A stretch of DNA of 64,000 bases from Gammaproteobacteria bacterium (GCA_028293725.1 JAQGOE010000243.1:20318-84317), one strand, 5' to 3'. Shown: positions 1 through 8,762, counted from the stretch's first letter. A program made the numbers and translations. Notes: generated by a model not told the origin, from the letters alone.

Positions 1-858
1 CGGCCATCCAGCGATGGAACGTCGCGGCCCAATGAGCATCAGCGGGGAAACCTCGATCGGATCGCCACTGGCGCCGAGCACCAGGAGTTTGCCGTCGACG
101 CCAAGGCCCGCAACCACCGAGCTCATGCTCTTGCCATCGGTCACCGTGGCGAGGATCACCTTCGCGCCGCCGAGCCGGGTCAACTCCTTGGCGGCGTCTT
201 GCGAAGTACTGTCGATATAGATGTGGGCGCCGAGCTTCTTGGCGAGAGGACCTTTATCCTCGCCGCGCGCAATCGCCACGGTCTTGAATCCCATCCTGGC
301 CGCGAATTGCACCCCCAGGTGACCCAGGCCGCCGATTCCCAGTACGGCGACCAGATCGCCGGCGCTCGCACCGCTGTGACGCAGTGAGTTGAACGTAGTG
401 ATGCCGGCGCAGAGCAGTGGCGCGGCGTCCTCCGATTTCAGGTCGTCCGGTACGGCGGCGAGCGCCTCGAACGGCGCAATCATGTACTCGGCATAGCCGC
501 CGTCATAGGAGATGCCGGGAATCTCCCCAACGACGCAGGTGATGAAATCGCCGCGGCGGCATGAATTGCAATGCCCGCAATGACCGCCGTGCCACCCTAC
601 GCCGACACGCATGCCCAGTTTCCAATCCGGCACGTCCGCCCCAACGGCATCGATGATACCCACCACCTCGTGGCCCGGAACGCGGGGATATCGTATGGAC
701 GGAATCGCGCCGACCACGGTGAACATGTCGCTGTGGCACACGCCGCAGGCCTGAACCTTGATGCGCACCTGCCGCGCCTTTGGCTCGGGTATGTCACGCT
801 CGACGACTTCGAACCCGGTATTGGGCTTGGTAACCTGAACGGCTTTCATCCGCGGCAT
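1..858 (-). CDS. Zinc-dependent alcohol dehydrogenase (partial, C-terminus cut off)
   Basis: Medium-chain zinc alcohol dehydrogenase of the AdhP type, expected to oxidise primary alcohols or reduce aldehydes with NAD(P) in the cytoplasm. The visible 286 residues begin MPRMKAVQVTK. They show the catalytic zinc cysteine in GVCHSD near residue 40, the GHEVVG motif, the four structural-zinc cysteines (C-x2-C-x2-C-x7-C) near residues 96-112 and a Rossmann GIGGLGHLG motif. The family is about 335-340 residues, so roughly 50 C-terminal residues lie outside the window. GGGAG sits 6-7 nt before the chosen ATG. Family certain, substrate unknown. Confidence 0.9.
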   Translation of the reverse strand, partial: MPRMKAVQVTKPNTGFEVVERDIPEPKARQVRIKVQACGVCHSDMFTVVGAIPSIRYPRVPGHEVVGIIDAVGADVPDWKLGMRVGVGWHGGHCGHCNSCRRGDFITCVVGEIPGISYDGGYAEYMIAPFEALAAVPDDLKSEDAAPLLCAGITTFNSLRHSGASAGDLVAVLGIGGLGHLGVQFAARMGFKTVAIARGEDKGPLAKKLGAHIYIDSTSQDAAKELTRLGGAKVILATVTDGKSMSSVVAGLGVDGKLLVLGASGDPIEVSPLMLIGPRRSIAGWP

Positions 859-996
859 GGCAACTCCCAACAGTATGTGGTAAGGGCCACCACCACACTA
901 AACCCATTACCTCCGAAACGGAAGCAGGCGCACTCGTGTAGTGGACAAGGCGCGTGTTGGAAGTGCTCGAGCCTGTGCGGGGCTTTGCAGCGTAGG

Positions 997-1749
997 CTAG
1001 CGGGGGCGGCGCCTGAGCGCATTGCACATCGCCGCCACGAGATTTTGCACGGAAAGGGGCGCGAGGCACACGAGCATGTCGCCGTCGCGATGACCGGGAT
1101 TCACCGACTGGAAGAAGCTCACGTCCGGGTCGGCGGACGCCAATGTATCGATCGGCGCTGTCGCTGGTAGCAACCGCTTTTGCCCTGAGCGACGAACCAC
1201 CCCCGTCGCGCGAGACCAATCATCACCGTAGTGCCGTCGCGCGAGGCGATCAACGAAGCGCGCCACGCCATCGGGTGTTACCCGGTCGCGGCGCGGCCAG
1301 AACTCAGTGAGGTTGCGCGAAAGAATCAGATAACTTTTGTAGCTGAACGTATCGAAGAACCAGTATGCCCGCGCATGCGGCCGGCGGAGCTTTTCGCGCA
1401 ACAGTATGCGGAGTCCCGTCTTCAGCACGAGGTTGCGTCCCCGGAAGCGCTCATCGATGACGACGCTCGACGTAAAGATGATCGTTGATGTTTTCCCTTC
1501 CCACTCGACCGGGTACACGTCGAGGCCAACCAGACCAACGAGCGCCCCACCCCGCTCGCGCCACAGACCAACCTCGGGCAACGCACGAAGCTTCGGCTCA
1601 AAAAACGTGCGGTTGGTATCGACGTACCGCTCAGTGACGGCCCAAATCTCGTCGAACTCTTCGGGCGCCAGCGAGTCGGTATGGCGCAGCTCGATGTCGA
1701 TCGGTTCGCGTGGCAAGTTATCCTCGAGCGCACGGGCGGCGCATCCCAT
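997..1749 (-). CDS. GNAT-like N-acyltransferase
   Basis: A 250-residue cytoplasmic protein with no signal peptide. The stretch VVIDERFRGRNLVLKTGLR (about residues 95-115) looks like GNAT motif A, the pyrophosphate-binding turn for acyl-CoA, preceded by a beta strand with GLVGLDVYPVEW. The remaining 130 residues are not recognisable and could form the acceptor-binding half. A weak AGAG precedes the ATG at 1749; an alternative TTG at 1716 has a better Shine-Dalgarno (GAGG). It stands alone between the dehydrogenase and the divergent flavin reductase. Substrate not predictable. Confidence 0.6.
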   Translation of the reverse strand: MGCAARALEDNLPREPIDIELRHTDSLAPEEFDEIWAVTERYVDTNRTFFEPKLRALPEVGLWRERGGALVGLVGLDVYPVEWEGKTSTIIFTSSVVIDERFRGRNLVLKTGLRILLREKLRRPHARAYWFFDTFSYKSYLILSRNLTEFWPRRDRVTPDGVARFVDRLARRHYGDDWSRATGVVRRSGQKRLLPATAPIDTLASADPDVSFFQSVNPGHRDGDMLVCLAPLSVQNLVAAMCNALRRRPR

Positions 1750-1822
1750 ACTCTAAGCGAATTGCGGCCGGTAAATCTGCTATCGTCCCACGTATCCAGG
1801 CGAGTCCCCGGCAGGTAAATTC

Positions 1823-2452
1823 ATGCAAATCGATCCGGCCCTGCACGCGAGCGCCGATGGTTACAAGATACTGACGAATGTGGTCGTGCCGCGTCCGATC
1901 GCCTGGGTTACCAGTGTGAGTCAAACAGGTGTCATCAACCTCGCGCCGATCAGTTTCTTCAACGCGGTTGGCAGCGAGCCGCTATATGTGGCCGTCAGTG
2001 TCGGCTTGCGTGATGACGGGACGCTCAAGGACACCGCGAGAAATATCGAAGCCCACGGTGAATTCGTGGTGAACCTGGTGACCGAAGAATTGCTGCGCGC
2101 CATGAATATATCGGCCGCGGATTTTCCGTCGGACGAGAGCGAGTTGGTCGCCGCGGAATTGCATGGGACGCCCTCCGTCAAAGTCGGGGCACCCCGATTG
2201 GCCGAGGCCCAAGTGAGCCTGGAATGCAGGCTGTTCAAGACAATGGCCCTCGGCAGCAATACCCTCTATGTCGGTGAGGTCGTCATGTTTCATGTCGCCG
2301 ATCACCTGATGGGCCCGCGACTGCGCGTCCAGGGTTTCGCACCCATCGGCCGCCTAGGGTCGCCCTCAACGTACTGCCGCACCACCGATCGGTTCGAGCT
2401 GCCCCGGATCAGCTACCCGGAGTGGCTGACCTCAACAGGAAGTCGTAGTTGA
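1823..2452 (+). CDS. Flavin reductase-like FMN-binding protein
   Basis: A 209-residue protein of the flavin reductase-like (DIM6/NTAB) split-barrel family, which binds FMN and either supplies reduced flavin to a monooxygenase or reduces substrates directly. The start DGYKILTNVVVPRPIAWVTS and the following NLAPISFFNAVGSEPLYVAVS are the family's FMN-binding signature. Its last 44 bp overlap convergently with the end of the ring-cleavage dioxygenase gene, so it is not co-transcribed with that operon. It could serve an oxygenase elsewhere. Family sure, partner unknown. Confidence 0.85.
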   Translation: MQIDPALHASADGYKILTNVVVPRPIAWVTSVSQTGVINLAPISFFNAVGSEPLYVAVSVGLRDDGTLKDTARNIEAHGEFVVNLVTEELLRAMNISAADFPSDESELVAAELHGTPSVKVGAPRLAEAQVSLECRLFKTMALGSNTLYVGEVVMFHVADHLMGPRLRVQGFAPIGRLGSPSTYCRTTDRFELPRISYPEWLTSTGSRS

Positions 2453-3290
2453 CAGTATAAAACGGCGTCTCCATACGCTCGCCATTGGGCCCGACGCCCG
2501 GAGGGTGCCGGTCGAATCGCGCCACGAGTGACTCCTTCATCCCGAACACTGTATCGGAATCCAGGTACTCACTCCCGGCAACGAACAGGTGCGTGGTCAC
2601 CGGCAAATGTCCGGGCGCCGAGACGATCATGTGGATGTGGCCGGGGCGATAGGGATGGCGTCCCATCTTGCGCAGCATGCGTCCCACCGGGCCGTCGGTT
2701 GGAACCGGATAGAACGTCGGCCTGATGGAGCGAAATGCGTAACGTCCTTCGGAGTCGGTTCGAATCCGCCCGCGCGCCTTCATACCCGACTCCCCGGGAA
2801 TCTGCATGTCGTAGTTGCCTTCGCCGTCGCCCGACCAGATGTCGAGCAGCGCATTCTCGAGCGGCCGGCCATCTCCACTGAGCACGCGCCCGGAATAAAA
2901 CGTCGGCTCCCCTTTCACGCCCTCCGCAAGGTTGCTACCGCGCGGCAGATCGGGAGCACCCTCCCAATAGAAAGGACCCAGAACCGTCGATTCGGCGCTG
3001 CCCTCGTCCGCGGGATGGTTGAGAGTGATAACGAGCACCGACACACCCAACGTGTCGGACAGGAGGATGAACTCCTGGCGCTTGCTCGTGCAGGTCTGAC
3101 CGACGTCGGTGAGGAATTCAATCGCCGCCAGCCACTCGGGCTCGGTCAGCTTCACCTCCCGGACGAAGTCATGAAGATGGGTGATCAGCGAAGTCATGAC
3201 GCGCTTGAATCGCGGGTCGTCGCTTTGGGAGAGCCGTCCGATGACAGCCTGGGTAATACTCTTCTCATCGAACTCGCGCATGCTCTTCAC
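2409..3290 (-). CDS. Intradiol ring-cleavage dioxygenase (catechol/hydroxyquinol 1,2-dioxygenase type)
   Basis: Non-haem Fe(III) dioxygenase that opens catechol-type rings between the two hydroxyls to give muconate or maleylacetate derivatives. The four iron ligands are visible: Tyr160 (in GNYD), Tyr194 (in RPTFYPVPTDGPVG), His218 and His220 (in RPGHIH). An N-terminal helical dimerisation domain (about residues 1-100) places it with catechol and hydroxyquinol 1,2-dioxygenases rather than protocatechuate 3,4-dioxygenase; 293 residues is normal. The start is GTG, overlapping the stop of the upstream MetE-like gene by 4 bp (GTGA), which implies translational coupling; ATG at 3281 is an alternative. 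It is the last gene of the operon. Substrate inferred only. Confidence 0.9.
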   Translation of the reverse strand: MKSMREFDEKSITQAVIGRLSQSDDPRFKRVMTSLITHLHDFVREVKLTEPEWLAAIEFLTDVGQTCTSKRQEFILLSDTLGVSVLVITLNHPADEGSAESTVLGPFYWEGAPDLPRGSNLAEGVKGEPTFYSGRVLSGDGRPLENALLDIWSGDGEGNYDMQIPGESGMKARGRIRTDSEGRYAFRSIRPTFYPVPTDGPVGRMLRKMGRHPYRPGHIHMIVSAPGHLPVTTHLFVAGSEYLDSDTVFGMKESLVARFDRHPPGVGPNGERMETPFYTVNYDFLLRSATPGS

Positions 3291-4417
3291 CAGAGCCGGC
3301 GGGAGGCGATCTCTGCCCCCTCGACAAGGGATCGCAGCTTCAGATACGCAATGTCCGGCTCGACCGGACCAAATCCCGCAAAGGTCCCAAACCCGCAGTC
3401 GGTACCCGCGATAACCCGTTCACGCCCGACGACTTGCGCGAAGCGCTCGATTCGCTCCGCAATGAGCTGCGGGTGCTCGACGTAATTCGTCGTCGTAGCC
3501 AGGAGACCCGGGATCATGACCTTGGATTCCGGGATCTTCACGTCCTTGAACACCACCCACTCATGCGCGTGCCGTGGATTCGCAGCCTCGAACAACAGGC
3601 CATCCGGCTTCGCCTTCAGCACAATGGGAAGCAGACGCTCCAGGGGTATGTCGTGATGATGAGGGCCCTCGTAATTTCCCCAGCAGACGTGCATGCGAAC
3701 ACGGTCCGCTGGCACGTTACGGAGTGCGTGATTGAGAATCTCGATGTGCTGCGCCGCCGCCCGCTCAAACTCCTCCAGGCTGCGATCCCGATACATCGTA
3801 TGACGGCCCATCGCGAGATCCGGCGCGTCGATCTGAAGGATCACGCCCGCCTGCACGATCGCTTCGTATTCCACACGCAGCGCCTCGGCTAGAGCGGTCA
3901 GGTATTCATCCTGGGTGCGATAGAAGTCGTTTGGCTGAAAAAACGCCACGACCCCGGGAGAGGCTGCATTCAGAAAGGCCGCAGTCGGCCCCGCCGCGGC
4001 GGCCGCCGAGCGAATGTTCTGCAGATCCGTGTGCAACGGCTCCAGGGTCTTGACGTGAATCTCACCAACACAGCGGGGACGGCGGTATTTTGCTGTCGCG
4101 CCTCGATCCGCCAGCTTCTTCAGCAGCCCCGGAAATTCGACCAGATCCTGGCCCGGTTCCCGAGGCGTATCACCGTCGAATCCGGTAAAGCGATCGGCGA
4201 TGTACGTGGCGTAGCTGATTTTGCTCATTTCGCCGTCGCTGACGATGTCGATGCCGACGTCAACCTGCCGCCGTACGACGTCGGCGACGGCATTCGCAAT
4301 AACGGCTGCCGCTGCCTGCGCGTCACTCACCTCGTTGCGTTCCCGAGCGAAAATCACATCCGTCACCGCCTGGCTGCGCGGAAGGCTGCCGACGTGAGTG
4401 GTCAGAATACGGTTCAT
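3287..4417 (-). CDS. Cobalamin-independent methionine synthase-like (MetE C-terminal domain) protein A
   Basis: A single-domain MetE-type barrel of 376 residues (family methionine synthases are about 750), lacking the N-terminal folate-binding half. Such proteins transfer a methyl or alkyl group to or from a zinc-bound thiol; known relatives include core-MetE and epoxyalkane:CoM transferase. Zinc ligands are recognisable as His and Cys in MHVCWGNYEG, Glu in LLFEAANP and Cys in AGTDCGFG. Where classical MetE has DEP this protein has QIDAPD, so the substrate may differ. The ATG at 4417 is preferred (AGAGG 4 nt upstream, start MNRILTTHVGSLPRS); ATG at 4429 is in frame. It sits 28 bp after the receptor gene and is coupled to the dioxygenase. 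Confidence 0.8.
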   Translation of the reverse strand: MNRILTTHVGSLPRSQAVTDVIFARERNEVSDAQAAAAVIANAVADVVRRQVDVGIDIVSDGEMSKISYATYIADRFTGFDGDTPREPGQDLVEFPGLLKKLADRGATAKYRRPRCVGEIHVKTLEPLHTDLQNIRSAAAAAGPTAAFLNAASPGVVAFFQPNDFYRTQDEYLTALAEALRVEYEAIVQAGVILQIDAPDLAMGRHTMYRDRSLEEFERAAAQHIEILNHALRNVPADRVRMHVCWGNYEGPHHHDIPLERLLPIVLKAKPDGLLFEAANPRHAHEWVVFKDVKIPESKVMIPGLLATTTNYVEHPQLIAERIERFAQVVGRERVIAGTDCGFGTFAGFGPVEPDIAYLKLRSLVEGAEIASRRLW

Positions 4418-4445
4418 GCTACCTCTCATTGCCTCTTTCGCATCA

Positions 4446-6695
4446 TCAAAACTTGTAAGTCACATCGACCCCGTAACGGCGCGGCAAGGCTCTCCAGAGG
4501 AAGCCGCCAGTGGAGAACTCGGCATTATAAATCTTGTTGGTCAGATTCTTCGACCAGGCGGTCACCGTCCATCGTTCCCCCTCGAGGCCGGCCCGCAGGT
4601 CGATCAGATTGACGGGATCGCGTGAGGTTACATTGTACGGGTCCCACCAGGTACGGCCAATTTCCTGGTAGTCGAGACGAACCGTGCCGCTAATCCCGTC
4701 GACGAGCGGCTGGCGGTACTGCGCGCCGACGCCGATGGTGTTCTTCGTCAGCAGCGGCGGCTTATTGCCCACGACCGTGGGATCCTCCATGCGGGTGATC
4801 TTGCCATCTGTGTAGCCGAAGTTCGCGTACAGGTCGAGCCGGTCGGTGGGTTTCGCGTTCAGCTCGAGCTCGACGCCCTTGTACGTGGCGTCCAGGTTGC
4901 CGAGATTTTGTGTCGAGGTGGTCGCGTCAAAGTAGAAGAAGTACCCGTTGTGCGACTTCGTGTGGAATAGCGACAGATTCGCGTTCAGCCGCCGGTCGAG
5001 GAACTGGCTCTTGGCGCCCAATTCCCAGGTGTCGGCCACCTCGGCATTGAACAGGTCATGCACCCCCTGGTGGCCAGACGCTGCCGCGATCGCTCCCACC
5101 CCGGTCTGATTGAAGCCACCACTACGAAACCCACGGCTCCAGCCGCCGTAGATCGTCAGGTTGTCGAGCGGCTTGTAGCGCAGCGTGCCCTTGGGCTGCG
5201 TCTCGCTGAAGGTGTGCTTGCGCACCTCCCCGTTGAAGGCCGTTGGATCGGGCAGGAAATGCGTCGGCGTATCGGTGGTGTTCTGGCGCGAATCCTCGTC
5301 GTAGCGGATCGCCGCATCGAACTCGAGCTGATCGTTGATCTCGTAGGTCGCATCGCCAAACACCGCCCAGGCGTTGTTGTTCTGCGAGTCGGAGAGGAAC
5401 GTGACGTTGGTATTGGTCGCAAACGGATTGGTCGGATCGATCAGCGGATTCTGATAGACGCGCGGCACGCCCGCGCCCCGGTCCACGATATTGTCGGTGG
5501 AGATGAAGCGCTCGGTGTGGACGAAGTACGCCCCCGCGATCCACGAGAACCCGCCGACCTTGTTCGAGGTGAAACGCAGCTCCTGGCTCCAGGTCTTCAT
5601 ATCGATGAACTGGCTCTGACTCTCATCGAACGGGCCGCCCAGGGCGGCCGGGATGGTTGCGAAGAAGGCGTTATAGGCGATGGAGCCCGGGATGGGCCGG
5701 AAATCGTAGGCGTCTCCGGTGTCGATCTCCTTGGTGTGGTTGTAGTCCGACACCGCGGTAAACGTGCCGAATTCGGCGGTGTAATCGAGCTTGAGGGCGG
5801 TATCCAGCACGTCGCGGTTGTCAACGCCCAGGTTGTTGGTCTGGATCGGGCTGGTGACGTCGTTCGCATTCGGCGGCGTCGTGAAAGTGCTGAAGGGGTT
5901 CGCCTCGCTATCACGCGGAATGATGTAGTAGTAGGCGGACGTCTGGACGCGATCGCGAAACACCCGCAGGTCCGCGCTCCAGTCATCGGCGGGCTTCCAC
6001 AATAGGCGCAGCCGACCGGAGTAATTCCGATAGGGATCGGCCTTGCGACCGAGATAAGTGTTCTCCAGAAAGCCGTCGGTGTTGTAGAAATTGACCGAAG
6101 CGCGGTACCTGAGCGTACCTGCCGAGTCGATCGGCCCGCTGACGGCCACCTGGGCTTTCTCGGACACCCCGTTACCGATGCCGACCTTGCTGGTCCCTTC
6201 AAAGTGATCTGAAGGATCGACGGTGTGGATGATGATTGCGCCGCCGATGGCGTTGCGTCCGTAGAGCGCGCCTTGCGGACCCTTCAGCACCTCGATCTGC
6301 TGGATGTCAGTCAGCTCCTGATTGAACTCGTAAGGATTGGTCTCGAGCACCCCGTCGACCAGCACGGCGACCGAAGGCTCACTGTTGCGCGCCTGGGAGA
6401 TACCGCGGACAGTGATGAAGGAGTTGCCGACGTTCTGCACCTCCACCATGGTCATGTTTGGGACCATCGCGACAAAGTCGCGGGGATTCTCGATTCCCGC
6501 GGACTGAATCTGCTGAGCCGTGAACACGTTTACCGTGATGGGTACGTTTTGGAACGTCTCGTCACGCCTGCGCGCCGTTACCACCACCTCGTCGAGTGAA
6601 GGAGGTTGGGATTGCGCCCAGGCGGATTCCGCAAACAGGGCGATTCCCAGTGCGACAGCTAGTACTGATAGAACCAAGCGTAGAGCAGCGTACAT
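4446..6695 (-). CDS. TonB-dependent outer membrane receptor
   Basis: A 749-residue outer membrane transporter powered by TonB-ExbBD. It has a signal peptide (about residues 1-27, ending SAWAQS), a TonB box-like segment LDEVVVTARR, a plug domain with VPNMTMVEVQNVGNSFITVRGIS and EVLKGPQGALYGRNAIGGAI, then a 22-strand-size barrel ending in the outer-membrane sorting residue Phe (VDVTYKF). A strong GAGGAGGGGG precedes the ATG. It lies between the two MetE-like genes with 28-29 bp gaps, so its ligand is probably the substrate of this operon rather than a siderophore. Family certain, ligand unknown. Confidence 0.93.
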   Translation of the reverse strand: MYAALRLVLSVLAVALGIALFAESAWAQSQPPSLDEVVVTARRRDETFQNVPITVNVFTAQQIQSAGIENPRDFVAMVPNMTMVEVQNVGNSFITVRGISQARNSEPSVAVLVDGVLETNPYEFNQELTDIQQIEVLKGPQGALYGRNAIGGAIIIHTVDPSDHFEGTSKVGIGNGVSEKAQVAVSGPIDSAGTLRYRASVNFYNTDGFLENTYLGRKADPYRNYSGRLRLLWKPADDWSADLRVFRDRVQTSAYYYIIPRDSEANPFSTFTTPPNANDVTSPIQTNNLGVDNRDVLDTALKLDYTAEFGTFTAVSDYNHTKEIDTGDAYDFRPIPGSIAYNAFFATIPAALGGPFDESQSQFIDMKTWSQELRFTSNKVGGFSWIAGAYFVHTERFISTDNIVDRGAGVPRVYQNPLIDPTNPFATNTNVTFLSDSQNNNAWAVFGDATYEINDQLEFDAAIRYDEDSRQNTTDTPTHFLPDPTAFNGEVRKHTFSETQPKGTLRYKPLDNLTIYGGWSRGFRSGGFNQTGVGAIAAASGHQGVHDLFNAEVADTWELGAKSQFLDRRLNANLSLFHTKSHNGYFFYFDATTSTQNLGNLDATYKGVELELNAKPTDRLDLYANFGYTDGKITRMEDPTVVGNKPPLLTKNTIGVGAQYRQPLVDGISGTVRLDYQEIGRTWWDPYNVTSRDPVNLIDLRAGLEGERWTVTAWSKNLTNKIYNAEFSTGGFLWRALPRRYGVDVTYKF

Positions 6696-6724
6696 GTGAC
6701 CCCCTCCTCTTCTTTTTCCGTTTC

Positions 6725-7786
6725 TTAGAAATTCGCCCCCGCTGGCCTTGCTCCAGACTCGCTTTGCAACTGCGCGCGGACCATGCGCGCCCCCGCGACC
6801 ATGGCCTGGAGCTTGCCGAACGCAATCTCGCGAGGCAGATACTTCATGCCGCAGTCCGGCGCAATCAGGAGGTTGGCGGGACTGACATGCGGCAGCGCTC
6901 GACGGATGCGGCTCGCGACGAGCTCAGGCGATTCGACCGTTTGACTGGCAAGATCGATGACACCAAGAATGATTTTCTTCCCCGGCAGCCCTTCGAGAAC
7001 GGCACAGTCGAGACCCGACTGCGCTGTTTCGATCGATACCTGCGTGCAGCTGCACCCACTGAGCTCAGGGAGAAAGGAGTAACCCGACGGCCGCACGTGA
7101 ATGATCGCCGCGTAGCCGAAGCAGATGTGCACCGCCGTGGCACCGGTGATGTTCTCCAGAGCCCGATTCAGGGCCGCAACTCCAAACGCGCGCGCCTCCT
7201 CAGGCCGCGCCTGCATGTATGGCTCATCAATCTGTACAACATCGGCACCGGCATTGAAGAGATCGCGGATTTCCTCGTTCACAGCGGAGGCATAGTCCAT
7301 CGCTGCAAGTTCGCGACTTCCTCCGTAGTGGTCGATCTGCGCCTGCTGCGCCATTGTGAAAGGCCCCGGCACCGTCACCTTGACGCGTCGTTGCGTGTGA
7401 CGCCGCAGGAACTCGAGATCTCTCAGACCGACGGGGTGGCGCCTGCTGATTTTTCCAACCACGCGGGGCACGGGATTCGGATGACCGCTGCGATCCAGCG
7501 CAACCCCGGGGTTATCGAGATCGATACCCTCGAGCGCGGTCGCAAAGAGATTCGAATAGCTTTCGCGACGAATTTCTCCGTCGGTGATGATGTCGAGCCC
7601 CGCATCCTCCTGTGCTTTGATGGCGACGAGAGTCGCATCGTCCTGGGCTTCAGCCAGGTACGGCCCGGGCACACGCCACAACTCACGCGCACGCACCCGT
7701 GGCGGAAAGCGGCCGGCAAGGCGTCCGCGATCAATCAGCCAGTCTGGCTGCGGATAGCTGCCGACCAGCATTGTTGGAAACAGCAT
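6725..7786 (-). CDS. Cobalamin-independent methionine synthase-like (MetE C-terminal domain) protein B
   Basis: A second single-domain MetE-type protein (353 residues), only distantly similar to its operon partner. Zinc ligands fit His220 and Cys222 (VHICFGY), Glu253 and Cys312 (APDCGMKYL); VVQIDEPYM retains the DEP motif of true methionine synthases. A strong GAGGGGG lies 6 nt before the ATG. As first gene of the operon it follows the promoter region with the palindrome at 7813-7829. It may move a methyl or alkyl group from an imported substrate to a thiol acceptor. It could also be a stand-alone core methionine synthase, but its place beside a TonB receptor and a dioxygenase makes a catabolic role more likely. 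Confidence 0.8.
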   Translation of the reverse strand: MLFPTMLVGSYPQPDWLIDRGRLAGRFPPRVRARELWRVPGPYLAEAQDDATLVAIKAQEDAGLDIITDGEIRRESYSNLFATALEGIDLDNPGVALDRSGHPNPVPRVVGKISRRHPVGLRDLEFLRRHTQRRVKVTVPGPFTMAQQAQIDHYGGSRELAAMDYASAVNEEIRDLFNAGADVVQIDEPYMQARPEEARAFGVAALNRALENITGATAVHICFGYAAIIHVRPSGYSFLPELSGCSCTQVSIETAQSGLDCAVLEGLPGKKIILGVIDLASQTVESPELVASRIRRALPHVSPANLLIAPDCGMKYLPREIAFGKLQAMVAGARMVRAQLQSESGARPAGANF

Positions 7787-7812
7787 CGACGTCCCCCTCG
7801 ATCATCGTCGTG

Positions 7813-7829
7813 TTTTCGCATAGCGAAAA
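7813..7829. promoter_or_regulatory. Perfect inverted repeat, IclR-type operator candidate
   Basis: TTTTCGCATAGCGAAAA: two 7-bp arms around ATA, 26-42 bp upstream of the first ATG of the MetE/TonB/dioxygenase operon. The shape resembles operators of IclR-family regulators of aromatic catabolism. No IclR gene is in the window. Confidence 0.55.
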
Positions 7830-7857
7830 GACTGTCGGTTTACGAAACAATAGTGGA

Positions 7858-7869
7858 CTCCGATCGGAG
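7858..7869. promoter_or_regulatory. 12-bp perfect palindrome in the same promoter region
   Basis: CTCCGATCGGAG is fully self-complementary and lies about 28 bp upstream of the IclR-type repeat. A partial repeat GTTTACGAAAC lies between them at 7838-7848. It could be a second regulator site or chance. Confidence 0.35.
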
Positions 7870-7935
7870 GGATCGTCAAGTGAAGGGCGGCGCCTGGAAT
7901 CCCTTCGGTGGCAGCGTGCGCTGCGGAACGAGGGC

Positions 7936-8751
7936 TTACACCTGCGCGCGGCTCCATCGCACGAGGATGCGCATCAATCCGGCTGCCCGCACCTGCCCGG
8001 AGAAGACTGCGCGGGCAACCGTGAACAGTGCCGGTAAAGGCCGCATGCGGGGCGCCGCCAGCACCGTGTAAGGCATTCTCAAGCTCAGATCCGGCCTCGG
8101 TGGGAGGTCTCCGGTGCAGTGCGACGAGTCATGTGTAAGAACCAGGCTGCAGGGTTGGAACCCGGCAACATCGACTCGAATCGTCGCCGCACGATGTTTG
8201 AGCATACGTTGCCATGACGGGCGCGATCGAAGCTTGTCACCGAACTCCTGTAGCTTGCCGCACAGGGCGCGATCACTGAGGATCTTCCGATACTGCGTAG
8301 TGACCGTCGGGATCATTCGATGGCCGAATTTCCGTTTGTAGACGCGGTTATAGAGCTCCGGTGAGGAAAATCCAGCGCGCAACACGACGGACCGGTCCGC
8401 AAGGCGAGGTGCGGCATAGAGATAGGCCTGTTGGGGAAGCCCGACCCCGCGCGATTCCGACCGTACTGCAAAGTCACCTTCGATGCTGCAGGGGACATCC
8501 AGCCCGGGTAACAGACGCAGCGAGCGCACCGAGACGTGAAAACAGGCTACCGGCGTTCCCTCGTCCGTGAACACGGCAACATCCGCCGGCACGAACCCGG
8601 GGCGGCTCGAGTGCTTCCAACGCCAGAAATCACCGTCGCCCCACTTCTCCCCGAAGCTCTCCCTGAGTATCGCCACGATGTCCGGCTCCAACCCAACGGT
8701 GTAGTCCCGAATCTCGAGAGGCTGAAGGAGTTGCGTCGATCTGTCGCCCAT
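7936..8751 (-). CDS. GNAT acetyltransferase with SCP2-like C-terminal domain (Eis-like), copy 2
   Basis: A 271-residue protein. Residues about 10-160 have a GNAT-like fold (DFAVRSESRGVGLPQQAYLYAAPRLADRS resembles motif A: Arg-Gly-Val-Gly). The last 100 residues (from VAGFQPCSLVLTH through DLSLRMPYTVLAAPRMRPLPALFTVARAVFSG) resemble an SCP2 sterol-carrier domain. This order is that of Eis-type acyltransferases, shorter than Eis itself (about 400). The gene starts 11 bp after the end of the next upstream GNAT/SCP2 gene, so the two probably form an operon and may act as a pair. Acceptor unknown; the SCP2-like part is my inference from pattern. Confidence 0.6.
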   Translation of the reverse strand: MGDRSTQLLQPLEIRDYTVGLEPDIVAILRESFGEKWGDGDFWRWKHSSRPGFVPADVAVFTDEGTPVACFHVSVRSLRLLPGLDVPCSIEGDFAVRSESRGVGLPQQAYLYAAPRLADRSVVLRAGFSSPELYNRVYKRKFGHRMIPTVTTQYRKILSDRALCGKLQEFGDKLRSRPSWQRMLKHRAATIRVDVAGFQPCSLVLTHDSSHCTGDLPPRPDLSLRMPYTVLAAPRMRPLPALFTVARAVFSGQVRAAGLMRILVRWSRAQV

Positions 8752-8762
8752 CAGTGCTATGC

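Noticed and set aside
5058..6005. 315-codon frame antisense to the TonB receptor
   Set aside because: Val/Arg/Gly-rich shadow of a conserved receptor; no plausible start signal.
6596..8071. 491-codon plus-strand frame across the MetE-like B gene and its promoter
   Set aside because: Runs antisense to a conserved gene and through the palindrome; composition is Arg-rich and no domain is visible.
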